64,000 nucleotides of DNA from a bacterium HR10 (GTDB taxonomy: Bacteria > Acidobacteriota > Blastocatellia > HR10), in the NCBI GenBank assembly GCA_002923315.1, contig BEHM01000015.1, positions 1 to 64,000 on the forward strand. Reading direction: 5' to 3'. The notes under the pieces are model-generated. The model worked only from the letters and a program-made list of their open reading frames with translations. It made no database searches and was not told the DNA's origin. Below are positions 50,185 through 59,401 of this stretch, piece by piece (the stretch's first letter is position 1; each line of letters opens with the position of its first letter). The position numbers and the translations under genes were made by a program.

Positions 50185-52059
50185 TCACGGACACGACCCG
50201 GAGAGGGAAAGCGTGAGAAGAAACGAACGCTCGCCCATCGGCGCTCCCGCCTCGATCTCCACATGAATGGGGACGGCGGGATTCAACTCCTCCAGGGGGA
50301 TCGCGCGCACCGTGGCCCTCACCCCCTCCCCCGAGAAGCGGATCGCCTGAGCGCCGATCAACCCCACGCCGAAGATGATCGCCTCGCCAGACGAGGCGGG
50401 AGCGACTTCGTCGCCCAGGGTGAAGCCATCGGCCATGCCCCGCACTTCAAGAGATCGAAACGCCCGAAGGAGACGCTCAAAGCGAACGCGCTCTAGCGAC
50501 GTGATCACCCGCTGTGACCGCAATGCCCATGGAAGGGCGAGAGCGAAAGCCGAGAGGATGCGCTCCTCCGTGCTGAGGCCGACGATGCGCGGCGCGGAGA
50601 CGACGAAGACGACGGTCCCACTGGCAACCTCCCCGCGCGGAGTCCTCAGGGCGAAAGCGCGCGGACCGATCTCCGCGCGCGGATCAATGCTGAGCCAGAC
50701 GCGCACGGGATCGTTCAGAAGCGGCGCGCTTGAGGTCTCTGGTCGAACGACTCCACGAATCCCCCCCGGCTCAGCGAAAGCGATCGCCGTCGCCTCTCGA
50801 AGACCCACGCCATGGACTTCCACGTCACCACAGGCGCCCGCAAGAGCTTCATTGAACCCACGCCGATCCGCGATGCCATCAATGCGCGGCTCGACGATAG
50901 CGAAGGTGACGCCCGTAGCGCGGCTGTCCACCTGACCCGGCAGGCGCGGTACCGTCACCAAGATCGCGCGCTCGCCCAAAGGAGCATCCGGAGCGATCGT
51001 CACATGGACGGTGAGCACCGGATTCAGCTCTTGCTGCTGCTCGGGGAATCCCGGCATCAGCCGGGCTTCGACTCCCGAACCCGAGAACGTCACCTCCGTC
51101 GCCCCTCCGAGCCCGACCCCGAAGATGAGCACATCCCCGAAGGAATCCCGAGCGCCCTCTCCGCTCAAGCGAAACCCTTCGCCAGGGCGGAAGTTATGCC
51201 CCTCCCACACGCCATCAATGCGCGGCGCGACGACCCGAAACCGCACGCGCTCGCTCGGCACTCGCGCTCGCGCCGTCTCCAGGACGAAGGCCCGTTCCCC
51301 CAAGGGGGCATCCGCAGCGATCTCCAAGTCCACCTCCACAATGGGATTCACGAACTCGAATCCGACTTCCGAAGGGATGACGGTCCCGCGGATGCCCACC
51401 CCCTCGAATTCAATCGCGCGCGCCTGATCGAGCCCGATGCCGAAGATCTCAATTCGCCCCCGCGATCCCGGCGCCCCCTCCTCATCCCACACAGCGAGGA
51501 TCCTCGGTTCAGTGACGACGAACGCCATACCCTCGCTGCGCACGGGACCCCGCGGGGTCATGATGGTGAAAGCGCGCGGCCCTGGCTCAGCCGTCGGTTC
51601 GATCGTCACGCGCACGAGTACTGGCGGATTCAACTCTCCCGGCGTCCCCGCACTCACCACCTCACCCCGAACCCCACTGCCTTCGAACTCGATCCCCGTC
51701 GCCCCGGAGAGGCCGATCCCCGAAATGAGGATGAATCCACTGGCTCCCGGCCGCCCGTATCCATTGGGATCACCTCCGCCTGATGTCCACTGAGAGACGA
51801 GAGTCTCCCGGGCCTCGATCCTCGGCCCTTTTCGGCCAGCCCCCATGACGCTCATCGAGCCCAGCTCGAAGAGCCGACTCCCATCCTGAATCGAGAGGAT
51901 GCGCGGCTCGCCGATCCTCAGGACGACCTCCCCACTCTCCACCTCCTCAGGAGCACGCGCCCATGTCCCTCGCCATGGAGAGGATATCCCCAACCCGAGC
52001 AGCGCGACAAGAACTCCAACGCTCCGCCTTCGGTTCATTCGCCATCGCCTCAGTCTCAT
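50185..52059 (-). CDS. Exported protein with five IPT/TIG-like repeats
   Basis: A 624-residue protein with signal peptide (RRRSVGVLVALLGLGISSPWRGTWARA) and five units of about 100 residues. Each unit contains [IV]xG[IV]GL..A..I.F.G.G[IV]R, then LNP...V.[VL].I...A..G.RAF.[IL].[TV]PRG, and V.F.V..PRI. Gly-Thr-rich IPT/TIG domains are found in cell-surface proteins and in binding or adhesion roles. There is no C-terminal anchor. The ATG at 52059 follows GAGAGGAGAGAGG. The promoter is flanked by two related dyads, so specific regulation is likely. Confidence 0.8.
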   Translation of the reverse strand: MRLRRWRMNRRRSVGVLVALLGLGISSPWRGTWARAPEEVESGEVVLRIGEPRILSIQDGSRLFELGSMSVMGAGRKGPRIEARETLVSQWTSGGGDPNGYGRPGASGFILISGIGLSGATGIEFEGSGVRGEVVSAGTPGELNPPVLVRVTIEPTAEPGPRAFTIMTPRGPVRSEGMAFVVTEPRILAVWDEEGAPGSRGRIEIFGIGLDQARAIEFEGVGIRGTVIPSEVGFEFVNPIVEVDLEIAADAPLGERAFVLETARARVPSERVRFRVVAPRIDGVWEGHNFRPGEGFRLSGEGARDSFGDVLIFGVGLGGATEVTFSGSGVEARLMPGFPEQQQELNPVLTVHVTIAPDAPLGERAILVTVPRLPGQVDSRATGVTFAIVEPRIDGIADRRGFNEALAGACGDVEVHGVGLREATAIAFAEPGGIRGVVRPETSSAPLLNDPVRVWLSIDPRAEIGPRAFALRTPRGEVASGTVVFVVSAPRIVGLSTEERILSAFALALPWALRSQRVITSLERVRFERLLRAFRSLEVRGMADGFTLGDEVAPASSGEAIIFGVGLIGAQAIRFSGEGVRATVRAIPLEELNPAVPIHVEIEAGAPMGERSFLLTLSLSGSCP

Positions 52060-52093
52060 GAGCCTCTCTCCTCTCCTTGCCCTTCGCACCGCA

Positions 52094-52106
52094 GGTGAGC
52101 CTCACC
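52094..52106 (-). promoter_or_regulatory. Dyad at the transcription start of the IPT-repeat gene
   Basis: GGTGAG-C-CTCACC, a near-palindrome lying at about +1 to +15 of the transcript. It shares the AGGTGA/TCACC half-site with the dyad upstream of the -35 box. Confidence 0.5.
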
Positions 52107-52114
52107 GCGCTTTA

Positions 52115-52143
52115 ACTCTATCGGGCCGATCCAGCGCGGTCAA
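52115..52143 (-). promoter_or_regulatory. Promoter of the IPT-repeat gene
   Basis: TTGACC (52138-52143), 17 bases, TAGAGT (52115-52120). The predicted transcript start is near 52108. Confidence 0.62.
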
Positions 52144-52145
52144 TG

Positions 52146-52160
52146 TCACCTTCGAGGTGA
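52146..52160 (-). promoter_or_regulatory. Dyad just upstream of the -35 box of the IPT-repeat gene
   Basis: TCACCT-TCG-AGGTGA, perfect 6-bp arms, with the first arm three bases from the -35 hexamer. Together with 52094-52106 it could form a paired operator. Confidence 0.5.
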
Positions 52161-52294
52161 GACCGCCTCCGCGCGCCAGAAGAATCATGCCGGGAACTCC
52201 TGACACGCGCCGGGAAACGATCCCATGAGGCATTTGGCCGAAACCGGCCAAGAGTTCGGGACCCTGGGCATCACCTCTAGGGGAGGATCAAACG

Positions 52295-53023
52295 CTAGTA
52301 CGTCACGTCCAGGCGATGCAAGAGCATCACCAGTTGTGTGCTCACGGGATGCTGCCCCGCCCGCTTCGCGGGCTCGAAGCGCACGCCGGAGAAGGACGTC
52401 CTCACATCCATCGCGTCCACCATCGGCGATGGGGTCACGATGTCCACAAGTGAGGCCCGCCCATCCGGATGAACGAACGTCACCACAACGAGCTGATCGC
52501 TCGCCGCCGCGCGAAACAGCTCCTCTAAATGTCCCGAGGATCGAAGGCGCGGGAAGGTGTAGATCCCATACGGATGGCCCATCTCTCCATTGAGCAAGCT
52601 ATACTGCTGCGCATCCAGAGCGATGGGAGCATGGTAGTAGGCCAGCGGGACCTCCGGAACAGGCCGAAGAACTGAGAGTAAGGCCCCAAGAAGCACGACC
52701 GTGACCACGAGGCTGATCAGAGCCGAAGCGACTTTCGGATACGTGAAGGCCAAACGGCTTGCCGATCGAAGCCAATAAAGCCCAGCGCGTTTCTTCATGC
52801 GCTCGCCCTTGAGGGCATCCAGGAGCTGGCTCCCCAAATCGTGAGGAACGGTCGGACGCGGGAGCCGCCGCAACCCGCACGCCAACGCCCTCAAATCCTC
52901 CAGATAGCGCGCGCAGGCCGGACAAAGCGCCACATGTGCCTTCAGGAACCGCTCCCGCTCCGGCGAAAGCTCGCCATCCAGGTAGGCGGAAAGATCGCGT
53001 CGAACGATCGCACAATTCCTCAT
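52295..53023 (-). CDS. Anti-sigma factor with zf-HC2 domain
   Basis: A 242-residue single-pass membrane protein. The N-terminal zinc-binding anti-sigma domain reads CAIVRRDLSAYLDGELSPER with H-x3-C-x2-C (HVALCPAC). A membrane helix follows (VASALISLVVTVVLLGALLSVL, about 98-119), then a periplasmic domain of about 120 residues. It should hold the ECF sigma factor encoded just upstream and release it on envelope signals. The ATG at 53023 follows GGAGC; GTG 53062 has a poorer site. Confidence 0.88.
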   Translation of the reverse strand: MRNCAIVRRDLSAYLDGELSPERERFLKAHVALCPACARYLEDLRALACGLRRLPRPTVPHDLGSQLLDALKGERMKKRAGLYWLRSASRLAFTYPKVASALISLVVTVVLLGALLSVLRPVPEVPLAYYHAPIALDAQQYSLLNGEMGHPYGIYTFPRLRSSGHLEELFRAAASDQLVVVTFVHPDGRASLVDIVTPSPMVDAMDVRTSFSGVRFEPAKRAGQHPVSTQLVMLLHRLDVTY

Positions 53024-53083
53024 GTTCGCTCCATCGGGCAGCTCACACCGCCCATCACTCACTCCTCTTCCCGAACGGGACTC

Positions 53084-53173
53084 ACCAGCTCCGGTTCGAT
53101 CTCATGGTGCTGGCCTGATTGTCAAACAGCTCGCCTCGACCCATCGGCGAACTCGGCTCGAACCGGAGCTGGT
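53084..53173 (-). repeat. 16-bp perfect inverted repeat between the ECF sigma and anti-sigma genes
   Basis: ACCAGCTCCGGTTCGA at 53084-53099 and its exact inverse at 53158-53173 are 58 bases apart. The right arm ends at the first base of the sigma-factor stop codon. The RNA could fold into a long stem between the two reading frames; a consensus -35 TTGACA (53120-53125) lies inside the loop. Confidence 0.75.
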
Positions 53174-53865
53174 CAATCCGCTCGTCTCAGCTCGCTGACC
53201 TCCCGTGCGAGCTGCCCACGGCGCCGCTCGCGGAGACGCTGCAGTTCGCGCCGCAACACCTCGCGCCCTCGGGCGATCCGCGACTTCACCGTGCCCACGG
53301 AGACCTGAAGCGTCGCCGCAATCTCTTCGTAACTGAGCCCCTCGACGTCGCGCAGCAGCAATGCCGTGCGAAAGACCGGCTTGACCCGCCCGAGCGCTTC
53401 CATGAGCAGCCGCTCCTCCTCCCGCGCAATCGCCTGCTGTTCCGGATCGGCTCGCGGGTCCACCAGCCTCTCGCTCCAGGAGACCTCCGCGTTCTCCTTG
53501 AGAGTCTCCATCGAGATCAGGCGGTCCCCATTGCGCCGCCACCACCGATGGCGATTGGCCGCCTGATTGATCGCGATGCGGTAAATCCAGGTCCTCAATT
53601 CGCACTCGCCCCGAAACCGCCCGATATGGCGGTAGACCTTCAGGAACGTCTCCTGCGTCGCATCGCGCGCCTCTTCCCGATCGCCCAGGAGCCGATAGAG
53701 CAGCCCGTACACATCCGCCTGAAACCATGCGATGAGCTGCTCGAACGCTTCCCACTCCCCGGCGCGCAGCCGCTCGAGGAATCGCCGTTCCGCCGCACTC
53801 AACGGCTCGCCTTCGGCGCAACCGATCGCCAGCGCGTACTCCTCAATCGCCTCCGCGCGCGCCAT
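53173..53865 (-). CDS. RNA polymerase ECF sigma factor
   Basis: A 230-residue sigma-70 family protein with region 2 (VYGLLYRLLGDREEARDATQETFLKVY, then FRGECELRTWIYRIAINQAANRHR) and region 4 helix-turn-helix (FRTALLLRDVEGLSYEEIAATLQVSVGTVKSRIARGREVLRREL). About 40 residues precede region 2. The partner anti-sigma factor is encoded downstream. I start at ATG 53865, which follows AAGGAGGG; ATG 53886 lacks a site. A GGAACC-17-TCTATG motif (53884-53912) is ECF-like but too close to the start codon for comfort. Confidence 0.92.
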   Translation of the reverse strand: MARAEAIEEYALAIGCAEGEPLSAAERRFLERLRAGEWEAFEQLIAWFQADVYGLLYRLLGDREEARDATQETFLKVYRHIGRFRGECELRTWIYRIAINQAANRHRWWRRNGDRLISMETLKENAEVSWSERLVDPRADPEQQAIAREEERLLMEALGRVKPVFRTALLLRDVEGLSYEEIAATLQVSVGTVKSRIARGREVLRRELQRLRERRRGQLAREVSELRRAD

Positions 53866-54023
53866 ACGTTCGGCTCCCTCCTTCATAGACACCAAAATGT
53901 GCTCCAGGTTCCCGACGAAATGAACGGCCAATACCCTCCACCGGTGCGGCAAATTGCACGCGGCAGCCCCACGCCTTTGGGGTCAAGATCGCCGGGGGAC
54001 CTCACGATCGCCAATCACAGGGA

Positions 54024-54842
54024 TCACAGCAAGTTGAATTCCACGTTGATCGTCGCGCGCACACTGGCCGGGCGCCCATCGGGACCTCGCGCCGGGATGA
54101 ACTTGATCTGCTTGGCCGCTTCGATGGCTTTCTCATCCAACCCGTATCCGAGTCCCCGAATGACGCGAATATTGCGGACGACGCCATCCGCCCCGAATGT
54201 CGCGCTGAGCACCACGACTCCCTGAATGCGATTGCGCCGCGCTTCCTCCGTCCACTCGGGACGCGGCTTATAGGTGATGATCGGTCGGCCATACCCTCCG
54301 CGCCCGGCGATCCCCTCGCCCACGCTCTCCCCAGAAGCATCGCCCACGCCTCGTCCCTCTCCCGCTCCATTCCCCCCACCTGTCCCACCCGTTCCTGGAG
54401 GAGCCTCGACAGGTCCGAAACTGAAGGGAGCTGTGATCTGAAGGCGCGTATCAAGCGAGGGCAACTGGGCCTGCTCCGGCGGCGGAGGCGCTTTGAACGG
54501 AACGGGAATGGGCACCGGCACCGGCTCAGACCGCAATGGGAGCTTCTGCGAGACGGGCTCCGGAGGCCGGGAATATTCGCGATTCCCACCTCCTCCGGCG
54601 ACCTCCATCTCCGGGAACTCGAACTGAATGGCCACAAGCTGCTCCGGCGGCTCCGGCTCCGGAAGTGGACGGCTCGGGAAGAGGTTCTCCAAATGGAGCA
54701 GGAAGATCACCAGATGAAAGAGGATAGCCACGCCCGTAGCCCACATCAGGCGACGTCGCTCGCGCGCATCCTCGAGGACGAAACGATCCAAAACCCCAGC
54801 GACCGGCCCGGACGCCACGACTTGCTTCGATCCCTGCGACAT
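54024..54842 (-). CDS. tonB: TonB-like energy transducer
   Basis: Couples the proton gradient at the inner membrane to outer-membrane receptors. The 272-residue protein has a membrane helix (WATGVAILFHLVIFLLHL, about 35-52), a Pro-rich linker (FPSRPLPEPEPPEQ and PVPVPIPVPFKAPPPPEQ), a Gly-rich stretch, and the TonB C-terminal domain (PEWTEEARRNRIQGVVVLSATFGADGVV...IEAAKQIKFIPA). exbB/exbD are not in the window. ATG 54842 follows GGGGGAGGAAG. Divergent from the TPR gene. Confidence 0.9.
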   Translation of the reverse strand: MSQGSKQVVASGPVAGVLDRFVLEDARERRRLMWATGVAILFHLVIFLLHLENLFPSRPLPEPEPPEQLVAIQFEFPEMEVAGGGGNREYSRPPEPVSQKLPLRSEPVPVPIPVPFKAPPPPEQAQLPSLDTRLQITAPFSFGPVEAPPGTGGTGGGNGAGEGRGVGDASGESVGEGIAGRGGYGRPIITYKPRPEWTEEARRNRIQGVVVLSATFGADGVVRNIRVIRGLGYGLDEKAIEAAKQIKFIPARGPDGRPASVRATINVEFNLL

Positions 54843-54904
54843 CACTTCCTCCCCCTCACAGGGCTCACGCTCTCAAACACCGCACCCTCGATCGCCCCCC
54901 TTCC

Positions 54905-54937
54905 TTGACAGGGGCCGACCCAAGCTGCTACTACATT
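54905..54937 (+). promoter_or_regulatory. Possible promoter of the TPR membrane protein gene
   Basis: A perfect TTGACA (54905-54910) is followed by TACTAC at 18 bases or TACATT at 21 bases. It overlaps the divergent tonB promoter. Confidence 0.4.
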
Positions 54938-54962
54938 ATAGCACCCGAGACGGAGGGGACAA
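54935..54962 (-). promoter_or_regulatory. Promoter of tonB
   Basis: TTGTCC (54957-54962), 16 bases, perfect TATAAT (54935-54940). Leader of about 85 bases. Confidence 0.55.
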
Positions 54963-55003
54963 AATCAAGACGCCGGGAAGGGGCGATCGGGAGGGACCTG
55001 CAC

Positions 55004-55780
55004 GTGGCGAAGGCAGCGATCAAGGTCAAGAAGAAGAAGGTCAAGATCACCGCCCGAGACCTCAAACATGATGCCTTTCGCGATCATTATGAACGATTCG
55101 CCACGTGGGCCAAGCACCACCGGCGCCAGATCATCCGGACGGCTATCGGCCTGCTCGCCCTTCTGGTCCTGGCCACGGGAACGGCGCTCTTCACCACATC
55201 CCGACGAGAGAGCGCCGAAAAAGCTTTGGCCGAAGCCTATGAGATCTTCACGGCCGAAGTGACCTCGACCCCATCCTCCGCTGATCCGACTCGCCGAACG
55301 TACTCGAGCGAAGAGCAGAAATATCGCGAGGCCTTGGAGGCGTTCACGCGCCTGGCTCAGAAATATCCGAGCTATCGCGATGTGGCCGAGTATTATGCGG
55401 CGCTCTGCAAGCTCCATCTCGATCGGTCACAGGGCATCCGCGACCTGGAACGGCTGGCCCAGGGGAAGGGAGAGACCGCGCGTCTCGCTCGATTGGCGCT
55501 GGCTGAGCATCTGCTGGCGAGCGGCGACCCGGCAGGCGCCGAGCGGCAGTATCGGCAGCTCCTCGAAGATCCCGGCGAACTCCCTCAGGCTCCTCTGAAA
55601 CTGGGTCTGGCGCGCGCTCTGGAATTCCAGGGCAAGAAGACCGACGCCGTCGAACTCTATGTGAAGATCGCGACCGACTATCGCGCCCAGGATGCCGGTC
55701 GCACAGCGCGTGAACGCCTGGCGGCGCTCGATCCTTCTGCACTGGAACGCGTACCGGAAGAAGGAACGAGCTCTTCGTGA
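55004..55780 (+). CDS. Membrane-anchored TPR protein (YfgM-like)
   Basis: A 258-residue protein: a Lys-rich N-terminus (VAKAAIKVKKKKVKITARDLKHD), one membrane helix (IIRTAIGLLALLVLATGTALFTT, about 44-66) and TPR-like helical hairpins to the C-terminus (EEQKYREALEAFTRLAQKYPSY, ARLALAEHLLASGDPAGAERQYRQLL, PLKLGLARALEFQGKKTDAVELYVKI). The order matches YfgM/ancillary SecYEG- or Bam-associated proteins, with the TPR part in the periplasm. I start at GTG 55004, where GGGAGGG lies eight bases upstream. It converges on bamA. Confidence 0.78.
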   Translation: MAKAAIKVKKKKVKITARDLKHDAFRDHYERFATWAKHHRRQIIRTAIGLLALLVLATGTALFTTSRRESAEKALAEAYEIFTAEVTSTPSSADPTRRTYSSEEQKYREALEAFTRLAQKYPSYRDVAEYYAALCKLHLDRSQGIRDLERLAQGKGETARLARLALAEHLLASGDPAGAERQYRQLLEDPGELPQAPLKLGLARALEFQGKKTDAVELYVKIATDYRAQDAGRTARERLAALDPSALERVPEEGTSSS

Positions 55781-55794
55781 GCGAAGACCGCGCG

Positions 55795-58251
55795 TCACAG
55801 GCTCCCTCCGAGCAACGCACGCACGCGCCAGGCGCGCTCCCGCAACCGGACGAGCCGCCCGTCCCCTAATCGCACCCACTGATCCACGCGCGTCGGATTG
55901 AACGCCCAGATCACGCGAAGCGGCTGCCCGAGAAGAGGCAGGCGAAAGCGCCATTCAATACCCGTGGACGTTCGCACCAGCGCATTGGTCGCCCGAAGCA
56001 CCGAGACCCCCTCGATCGGATGAACCACCGAGATGATCCCCGCATCGAAGAAAGGCACCAGGGCGAAGCGCGTGGCGAGCGGCACGCGATACTCCGCTTG
56101 CCACGCGGCCACACTGTCCCCGCCGATCGCCGCAATTCCCGAGAGCGTCCCCGCCTGACCCGGCGCCTCCGCTGGCGTCACCGCCACGCGATACCGCGCG
56201 AGCGGGCCGAACTCCCCAACCGAGAATCCGCGGACGAGCTGGCCGTCCGAGAAGAACCGCTCGAACGATGGAACGATCTGCCCCCTGAATCCAGCGGCAT
56301 GAGCGAGGACGCCTCGGAAGGCGAACGTATGGCGACCATCGGTGAACGGATCCGGCGCGTATCTTCGGTACTCCAGCGAGGATTTCATCATCGCCACATC
56401 GCCCCCACTCACGCTCACCGACGCGAGCCAGGTCGCTCCATGCCGCGGATCGAGAGTCGCATCGGTCGTATCCCGATTCCAGAAGACCGCGAGCGTCCGG
56501 CGCGCGAATCGGGAAGGAGGATCTCCCGGCAGAAGCGGCGTCGCACGGACGCGCTCGATCTGAACGCCGAGACCTGCCGAAGAGAACTCTGTGATCGGAT
56601 AGCTGCCGCTCAGACGAATCCCCCGCTGGCGATACCAGATGCGATCAAGCGCCGCGTCGAGAGCCCCAAGACTCAGCGCATCAAATCGGGAGAACCGGGA
56701 GAAGAGCGAGAGCCCGAGCGTCACCGGCGTGTTCGCCACGCGTCGCACCAGCAGATCGAGCAGCACGTTGTGCATTCGAGGCCCCGCCATCGCCTCCAGC
56801 CCGAGCATCTCCCCGAGCCCCAGGACACTCACCGCTCGATACATCACGCCGAGATACCCCCCGCCGACTCCATTCGAGCCTCCGATCATCCAGATCCCCT
56901 GCCGATCCACCTCGCGGACGCGAATCGTCACAGTCACCTCCTGCCGCTCACGGTCCACATCAAGCTCCACATCCTTCCGATCCACGGGATGAACGAGGCC
57001 CGAACGCGCGAGACGCATGAGGCTGCGATCCAGGCGACTTTCGTCGTACAGCTCCCCCTCACGGAGCAATATCTCGCGCCGGAGGAGCCGATCGGAGATT
57101 CGCCGATTCCCCTCGAACTCGATGCGCGCGACGCGCAGCGGCGGCGAGGGCTCAATTCGAAACAGCAGGGACACGCGCGCGGTCGCCTCATCGAAATCCT
57201 GAAGTGCGTCCGCCCGCATCGGAATCCGTCCGGCCGCTGCATAAACGGTGCGAATGCGCTCCAGGACACCCTGCACCTTCCGCGCGTTATAGACCTCCCC
57301 CGGCTCAAGTGCCTGAAGCGCGGCGCGCACAGCCGGGGGGATCGAGGACTCCCCCGCTTCCACCCGCACCTCCCCCACGCGATATTGAGGCCCCTCGCGG
57401 ATCGGGATCTCCACGCGCAGGTGAACACGGCGACCGCGCTCCGCAATGGGCACGAGCACGGGCTCGCCCACGTCCGCTCGCGCATACCCGCGCTCTTGAT
57501 AGAACGCCACCAAACGCTGCCGATCCTCCTCGGCGCGAGCGCGCGTGTACACGCCACGTTGAGAGAACCGGCGGAACACGGACCTCGGCCGCAGCCACCG
57601 CAACGCCTTCCGCAGCTCCGCGCTCGCGACCGCCTGGTTCCCGCGAAAGACGACGTCTCGAACAATCCCGCGCGGCCCCCACGCGATGCGGAACACGATG
57701 TCCACGGAGGCCGATCCCACATCCTCTCGCTCCTCGCTCTCGACGCGCGCCCATGGGAATCCTCGCTCGTCGGCCCACCGTGCGATCACGTGCCGCGCGC
57801 GCCACACCTCCTGCGAATCGCAGGGTCGCCCCGGATGAAGCTCGATCTTCGCCTCACGCAAGCGCTGCGCGAGGTCGGCCTCTTGCGCCGCCGTCACCCC
57901 CTCATAGCGAACGCGGCGCACGATGGGCCGCTCCTCCACGCGGACGATGAGCCGCACCCCATCGGCCACAGCCGCGCGCTCGATGCGCACCGCGCGGAAC
58001 GCGCCAATCGCATAGAGCGCGCGCACATCCTGCTCGACGCGCCGCGGATCAAAGGGCTCCCCCACCTTCGTCCGAAGGTGAAACCGAATCGCGCTGTCGG
58101 GAATGCGCCGATTCCCCTGAATGACGAGCGAGCGAACAATGGGCGCCTCCTCCAGATCGGGGGCTTCCGCCGCCCGGACGCTCATCGTGAGCCAAACGAA
58201 GGCCAGGAGAAGGCGACCCAGTACTTCCCCCCCGCGCTTTTTCCAGATCAT
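55795..58251 (-). CDS. bamA: Outer membrane protein assembly factor BamA (Omp85 family)
   Basis: Inserts beta-barrel proteins into the outer membrane. The 818-residue protein has a signal peptide (VLGRLLLAFVWLTMSVRAAEA), several POTRA domains (IVRSLVIQGNRRIPDSAIRFHL; IVRRVRYEGVTAAQE; IVRDVVFRGNQAVASAELR; VARIEFEGNRRISDRLL) and a C-terminal 16-strand-type barrel (GFSVGEFGPLARYR, with VRGF-like RGFS). The end WRVRALLGGSL lacks the usual terminal Phe. TamA or a second Omp85 copy is possible. ATG 58251 overlaps the glycosyltransferase stop. Confidence 0.9.
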   Translation of the reverse strand: MIWKKRGGEVLGRLLLAFVWLTMSVRAAEAPDLEEAPIVRSLVIQGNRRIPDSAIRFHLRTKVGEPFDPRRVEQDVRALYAIGAFRAVRIERAAVADGVRLIVRVEERPIVRRVRYEGVTAAQEADLAQRLREAKIELHPGRPCDSQEVWRARHVIARWADERGFPWARVESEEREDVGSASVDIVFRIAWGPRGIVRDVVFRGNQAVASAELRKALRWLRPRSVFRRFSQRGVYTRARAEEDRQRLVAFYQERGYARADVGEPVLVPIAERGRRVHLRVEIPIREGPQYRVGEVRVEAGESSIPPAVRAALQALEPGEVYNARKVQGVLERIRTVYAAAGRIPMRADALQDFDEATARVSLLFRIEPSPPLRVARIEFEGNRRISDRLLRREILLREGELYDESRLDRSLMRLARSGLVHPVDRKDVELDVDRERQEVTVTIRVREVDRQGIWMIGGSNGVGGGYLGVMYRAVSVLGLGEMLGLEAMAGPRMHNVLLDLLVRRVANTPVTLGLSLFSRFSRFDALSLGALDAALDRIWYRQRGIRLSGSYPITEFSSAGLGVQIERVRATPLLPGDPPSRFARRTLAVFWNRDTTDATLDPRHGATWLASVSVSGGDVAMMKSSLEYRRYAPDPFTDGRHTFAFRGVLAHAAGFRGQIVPSFERFFSDGQLVRGFSVGEFGPLARYRVAVTPAEAPGQAGTLSGIAAIGGDSVAAWQAEYRVPLATRFALVPFFDAGIISVVHPIEGVSVLRATNALVRTSTGIEWRFRLPLLGQPLRVIWAFNPTRVDQWVRLGDGRLVRLRERAWRVRALLGGSL

Positions 58252-59390
58252 GGGCCGATCTCCTTCACAACCTGCGTCGCACTCGCGCGATCTGAGCGCG
58301 GCGCGCCGAGCAGCTCGAAAAAGAGCGCCTCGTAGTGGTCCACAATCCGCTCCCAATCGTACCGCTCGCGCACGCGCGCCATGGCGCGCTCGCGCAAGCG
58401 GATCACGCGCTGCGGATCGGCGATGACCTCCTGCAGCCGCTGCCGAAGCTCCTCCGCCGTGCGATAGTAGATGCCGACCTCTCCGGCGACCTCCCGATTC
58501 TCCGGCGTGTCCAGGACGAGGACGCAATTGCCGAACCCCATCGCCTCGACGAGCGCCGGATGCGTCCCCCCGACCTCCGTCGCATGCACGTAGCAGTAGG
58601 CGTTCTGCTGGAGCCGCCGATAGTCCTCGCCATAGACGAACCCCGCGAAGAGGATGCGCGGATCCCGCGTGCGCTTCAAGCGCTGTACGTAAGCCCGCGC
58701 ATAGGGCGCATCGCCGACAATGAGCAATTTCATCTCCGTCTCCACCCGCTCGAACGCCTCGATCACCAGATGGGCGTTATTCTCGGGCTCCAGCCGACTC
58801 ACGTAGAGGATGTACCGCTCGGGCTCCACCCCAAAGGGGCGCACCCCATCGGGATCAGGGCGCCGTCCGACCTCCGCGCCATAGGCGATCATGCGCGTCT
58901 CCACGCCATAGCGCTGCCGGTAGTAGGCGCGGATCACCTCCGCATCGGTGATCACAACATGCGCGAGCTTCGGCGCGAGCCGCGCCGAGATCCGGTAATA
59001 CAGGCGCCCGAGCCAATTCCACTTCTTCCGCTTCCACTCGAGCCCATCCACATTGATCGCCACCTTCTTCCCCACCAGACGCAGCAGCCCCGCGGCCAGC
59101 GCATTGGCGGCATTACAGACGAGGACGACCTCATAGGGGCGCCGCCAGGCATGGAGCGCGCAGAGGAACGTGTGCACGACCGTATCGAGATACTTGTGCC
59201 GGATCGTCGGGAGGACGACCAACCGAACACCGCGATACTCGCGCTCAGGGAGCGTGACATAGTGGCGCCGCCCGTAGACGGTCACCTCATGGCCGCGCGC
59301 CACAAGCCGCGTCGCCAATTGCTCCGCGAAAGTCTCGAAGCCCCCATAGTTGGCCGGGATACCGCGAATCCCCAGAATGGCGATCCGCAT
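58248..59390 (-). CDS. DUF1972-type family 4 glycosyltransferase (rhamnosyltransferase-like)
   Basis: A 380-residue GT-B enzyme. The start RIAILGIRGIPANYGGFETFAEQLATRL is the DUF1972 signature found in rhamnosyltransferases such as those of exopolysaccharide clusters; the C-terminal half has the nucleotide-sugar site YILYVSRLEPENNAHLVIEAF, TEVGGTHPALVEAMGFG and the E-x7-E motif. AGAGGAG lies five bases before ATG 59390; ATG 59405 overlaps the upstream stop. It likely builds a surface glycan with the adjacent glycosyltransferase. Confidence 0.87.
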   Translation of the reverse strand: MRIAILGIRGIPANYGGFETFAEQLATRLVARGHEVTVYGRRHYVTLPEREYRGVRLVVLPTIRHKYLDTVVHTFLCALHAWRRPYEVVLVCNAANALAAGLLRLVGKKVAINVDGLEWKRKKWNWLGRLYYRISARLAPKLAHVVITDAEVIRAYYRQRYGVETRMIAYGAEVGRRPDPDGVRPFGVEPERYILYVSRLEPENNAHLVIEAFERVETEMKLLIVGDAPYARAYVQRLKRTRDPRILFAGFVYGEDYRRLQQNAYCYVHATEVGGTHPALVEAMGFGNCVLVLDTPENREVAGEVGIYYRTAEELRQRLQEVIADPQRVIRLRERAMARVRERYDWERIVDHYEALFFELLGAPRSDRASATQVVKEIGP

Positions 59391-59401
59391 CGCCGCTCCT
59401 C

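Noticed and set aside
53884-53912. ECF-type promoter GGAACC-17-TCTATG for sigma-factor autoregulation
   Set aside because: The predicted transcript start would fall on the ribosome-binding site of the chosen start codon, so the match may be accidental.
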